A stretch of 64,000 bases of DNA from Brevibacillus choshinensis (GTDB lineage Bacteria > Bacillota > Bacilli > Brevibacillales > Brevibacillaceae). Shown here in pieces: positions 61,467-64,000 of the stretch. The stretch spans positions 3,943,001 through 4,007,000 of the forward strand of contig NZ_CP069127.1 of the NCBI RefSeq assembly GCF_016811915.1. Reading direction: 5' to 3'. A program made the position numbers and the translations under genes. A model generated the notes under the pieces. That model was not told the DNA's origin, did no database searches, and saw only the letters and a list, made by a program, of their open reading frames with translations. Numbering within the stretch: position 1 is the first letter of the stretch; each line of letters opens with the position of its first letter.

Positions 61467-64000
61467 AATCCTCTACCTCCAATAATGGGGACAACCGCTG
61501 TTGATTGACTGCCGCCTCGCGCTTCTCCTTGACGTTTTCGGCCTGCTTACGGCAAGCAACTCCGTATGCGCACGACGTGCAGTTGGCAGGCTCCCGTGTC
61601 GGAGGAAAGATACCCTGCGAGATCGACTCGATCAACCGTGAAACCAAGGCGGCCGTTTCTTTCCGTCGATCTTGCGTGCGAATGATCTGGTGGCCCTGAC
61701 CTTTTGACGTCGGAAAAGAATAGACGGCATCCACTACCTGTGCCGAAGGGTCTGCGCCTGTTTTTTGCAGCCATTGCTCCACGGCTGCCGCGTAGACAGC
61801 ATGCTGCAATTGTGTTCCTTTGGAAAAGAACTCCGACTCTTTGTACTTGCGTGGCGAACCCGTCTTGTAATCGATGATCCGGTACCTGCCAGATTCCACT
61901 TCCTCCACACGGTCAACGTACCCTCTAAGCGGAAGGATGAGTTCTTCGCTCAGCTCTACCTGAAACATCTCCTCCGGCTGATGCAGGGGCAGTTCCAGAT
62001 AACAGGGGGAACTTCCCAGCTTCTTTTCTGCTGCGTAAAACACCTCGACATCCCTCCGGATTTCCTCGGATTCCTTCTGCAGGATGTGGATGCTGGGAGC
62101 GGCCACCTCTCTCCTCATGCGGGAGAGTTCTTCTTCTGTAATGGTCTGGAGACGTGCCAGATCGTGGGTCCCGCCTTCCTGTCTCGTGTGGGCTGCATAG
62201 CGGTAAAAGATCGCGTGCAGCAAGCTGCCCCGCTGCGTGTGGCTGAGCCACTTCGTTCGGTCGAAAGCGGCGACCTCCTTTGGCCGGACACGAAGAACCT
62301 CCTGGTAAAAAAATTGCATCGGGCAGCGGGCGTACATCTCCAGCTTGCTCACGCTGGTCACAGGAGTAGGTTCGAATGGCGTTATCACTCCCTCGTAGGC
62401 GCCAATCAGAAGGTCCGCCCTCGCTCTCGCTGCTTTTTCACCCTCAGCCAAATTTTCATAAGCAGACAGGATCTCCTCAGTCCCCTGATAGAGCTGATCG
62501 GACGGAGAAGTGAGTCGCTTCATCCATCTCTCCTGCTGATCCAGCACAACGGGGTTTGCCGAGTGAACGTACCCCACAGGCCGACCTAGCTGCTCTACCA
62601 TCTCCTCGATGCTTGCTCCCAGCCGGTCTCGATCGCGGCGAAACGCAACCAGCATCTCATTGGCAGGATTACTGGACTTGCTGTCAGAGATTCGAAACGA
62701 GGAAAAGCTGCACGTGCAAGCCCCGTTGATCTGCTGCAATCGGCTGCTTCGCTTTGCGATGCGCCGCGTTCCCTTTTCAACGCTCGTGCGTAAATGCGGA
62801 CTTAATTTCGTGCGTTCTTCATCGAGCAAGACCGGATCCTGCCCCTCTTTCCCAGCCCAGCTGTCCTCATCCATTCCGATCAGGAAGGTGACCTTGCGCC
62901 CGCTCTGCCCGCCGTCCTGCAGCGAGCTGATCATCAACTTTCCGGGAGCAGGCGTACCTTCTGCCCCCACAGCAAGGCCCTCCACCATTTCTCTGCCAAA
63001 GCGGATTACCTCTGCGCGGCTCATGCCCGCGAAATGATGGATGTCTGCCAGGAGCTTCTCCCACTGCTTTACTTGCTGCTTTACCTGACTATCGTAGGCG
63101 GTGCGATTGGGAGCCGCCTCCAAAAACAGGAGCCAACCACGAAGCAGATCCCGCATCGACCAAGGAGCTTTATCGTCCGGCAATTGGTCCAATACTCCTG
63201 CGAAAAAGCGATGGCATTGCTGCGCGGCTCGCAGGTCGCGTTCCTGATGGGTCGCATGCATCTGGGAGGCCAGCCTCGGATATCTGTCCCTTCCCCATCC
63301 GATGCCTGAACGCTCCAAAATCCGTATGCTCTCTCGCTCTTCTTCTGAAAAACACAAGATCCCTTTCTGTATGGCATGCGTGATCAAAGCCAGCCGGTAG
63401 TCGGATTCCAGCCAGTCCAGAAACAGGACGGCAGCTTGCCCCGCTTTTGAGAAAATCGCCGGTAAGCCTTGGGCAAACGTACACGGTATCGAGGCGTTCA
63501 TCGTAAATGACTGTATGATGGGCGCGTAGGTCCGATAGTCAGAAGCGATGATTTCTACCTCGTCCCACCGAATCCCCCGCTCCGCCATCCTGCGAAAGAT
63601 CTCCCGGGTCTCCGCCACGGGACCAAGCGCGTGAAAAAACTCGATCCTCGCTTGCGGAAGCTCGATGTCACTGTCATAGGCAGATCCCTTTTCCTGCAAA
63701 TCGCACAGTTCGCTCGGTGCCAGCGCTTTGAGAGCGGCTAGCTGGACGGGGGTAAGCTCCCCCACATCCTCGATGATCAGCATGCAGGGAATACGTATTG
63801 GGCGAACATATTGCGGCAAATCGGCATCGTCTACACGAGCATGCTCCTGCAAATAGTGCTCGTAGCGTTCCAGAAGCTGCTGCACATACCTGCCTTTTTG
63901 CTCATTTTCGAAGTGTGAGGCCACCATTTGCTCGGAGCGCAAGCCTGCATGCCGAATCTCCAAGATGGCTTTGTGAAAGGAACGCAGGATTCCCGGCGAA
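61459..64000 (-). CDS. AddB-like PD-(D/E)XK nuclease (partial, continues past the window)
   Basis: The reading frame is open to the window edge and the available part is about 846 residues. It has an inactive-helicase-like middle (VTSVSKLEMYARCPMQFFYQEVL, then IIDYKTGSPRKY as the nuclease core) and the four-cysteine iron-sulfur pattern of AddB: Cys in ARCPMQFF and the C-terminal NCTSCAYGVACRKQ. The N-terminal start is not in the window. It would partner the AddA-like protein it overlaps by 8 bases. Confidence 0.88.
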   Translation of the reverse strand, partial: SPGILRSFHKAILEIRHAGLRSEQMVASHFENEQKGRYVQQLLERYEHYLQEHARVDDADLPQYVRPIRIPCMLIIEDVGELTPVQLAALKALAPSELCDLQEKGSAYDSDIELPQARIEFFHALGPVAETREIFRRMAERGIRWDEVEIIASDYRTYAPIIQSFTMNASIPCTFAQGLPAIFSKAGQAAVLFLDWLESDYRLALITHAIQKGILCFSEEERESIRILERSGIGWGRDRYPRLASQMHATHQERDLRAAQQCHRFFAGVLDQLPDDKAPWSMRDLLRGWLLFLEAAPNRTAYDSQVKQQVKQWEKLLADIHHFAGMSRAEVIRFGREMVEGLAVGAEGTPAPGKLMISSLQDGGQSGRKVTFLIGMDEDSWAGKEGQDPVLLDEERTKLSPHLRTSVEKGTRRIAKRSSRLQQINGACTCSFSSFRISDSKSSNPANEMLVAFRRDRDRLGASIEEMVEQLGRPVGYVHSANPVVLDQQERWMKRLTSPSDQLYQGTEEILSAYENLAEGEKAARARADLLIGAYEGVITPFEPTPVTSVSKLEMYARCPMQFFYQEVLRVRPKEVAAFDRTKWLSHTQRGSLLHAIFYRYAAHTRQEGGTHDLARLQTITEEELSRMRREVAAPSIHILQKESEEIRRDVEVFYAAEKKLGSSPCYLELPLHQPEEMFQVELSEELILPLRGYVDRVEEVESGRYRIIDYKTGSPRKYKESEFFSKGTQLQHAVYAAAVEQWLQKTGADPSAQVVDAVYSFPTSKGQGHQIIRTQDRRKETAALVSRLIESISQGIFPPTREPANCTSCAYGVACRKQAENVKEKREAAVNQQRLSPLLEVEDYA

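Noticed and set aside
1..64000. CRISPR arrays, IS elements, phage genes, toxin-antitoxin modules
   Set aside because: No regularly spaced repeats, transposase, integrase or recognisable toxin-antitoxin pair was seen.

Overview
The window looks like chromosome of an endospore-forming, low-to-moderate GC Bacillota, most like Brevibacillus or a near relative in Paenibacillaceae. This is an inference from a complete ger-type germinant receptor operon, strong GGAGG ribosome binding sites, Gram-positive lipoprotein signals, a Bacillus-type elongator tRNA-Met with encoded CCA ends, a YumC/YcgT-type ferredoxin-NADP reductase and Mn-dependent pyrophosphatase. No phage, IS element, CRISPR array or plasmid module was seen.

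Layout. 1-4.2 kb: a small ORF, a large secreted Ig-like protein, and a methyltransferase/racemase-like pair. 4.2-8 kb: a MacB-type ABC exporter operon (ATPase, permease, an adaptor with an internally duplicated core). 8.3-13.7 kb: a small basic protein, a pyridoxal kinase, divergent RarD and EamA transporters, an aminoglycoside-phosphotransferase-like kinase and an AT-rich patch with one secreted protein. 13.8-18.9 kb: an iron-siderophore ABC importer divergent from a ferredoxin-NADP reductase, with an exact Fur box and a second weaker one between them. 18.9-19.9 kb: seven tRNA genes with a partial tRNA-Val duplication. 20-24 kb: a small phospholipase A2-like protein, thiM, two unknown proteins and a YitT protein with a long structured leader. 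24-27.8 kb: btuFCD-cobU behind a cobalamin riboswitch and a clear intrinsic terminator. 27.9-45.4 kb: mostly single-gene or two-gene units (MBL hydrolase, two kinase or oxidase-like proteins, SDR, DUF3626, DJ-1/PfpI, MFS + LysR, TipAL-like MerR, APC permease, NTF2-like, stalk-domain protein, TIM-barrel-like secreted protein, DinB, ppaC, secreted alpha/beta hydrolase, GNAT). 45.4-49.6 kb: gerA-gerB-gerC plus a 68-residue two-TM protein. 49.7-50.8 kb: a subtilase without a secretion signal, apparently 5'-truncated. 50.9-53.9 kb: a methionine gamma-lyase under a sigma-54 type promoter and its TyrR-like sigma-54 activator, which carries a one-base frameshift. 54-58 kb: a CNNM/CorC protein, an ArsR-SRPBCC pair and an MFS exporter. 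58.2-64 kb: an AddAB-like helicase-nuclease pair; the AddB-like gene runs off the window.

The best regulatory stories readable from sequence are: iron (a Fur box serving both an importer and a reductase), vitamin B12 (riboswitch over uptake and salvage), sigma-54 control of a sulfur amino acid lyase (a -24/-12 promoter, a TyrR-box-spaced dyad upstream, and the downstream activator gene broken in a G tract), and a MerR/TipAL gene with a 19-bp promoter spacer containing its own dyad. I did not find one large clearly undescribed system; the most novel-looking items are the structured leader before the YitT gene, the small phospholipase A2, the duplicated-core ABC adaptor and the subtilase junction.
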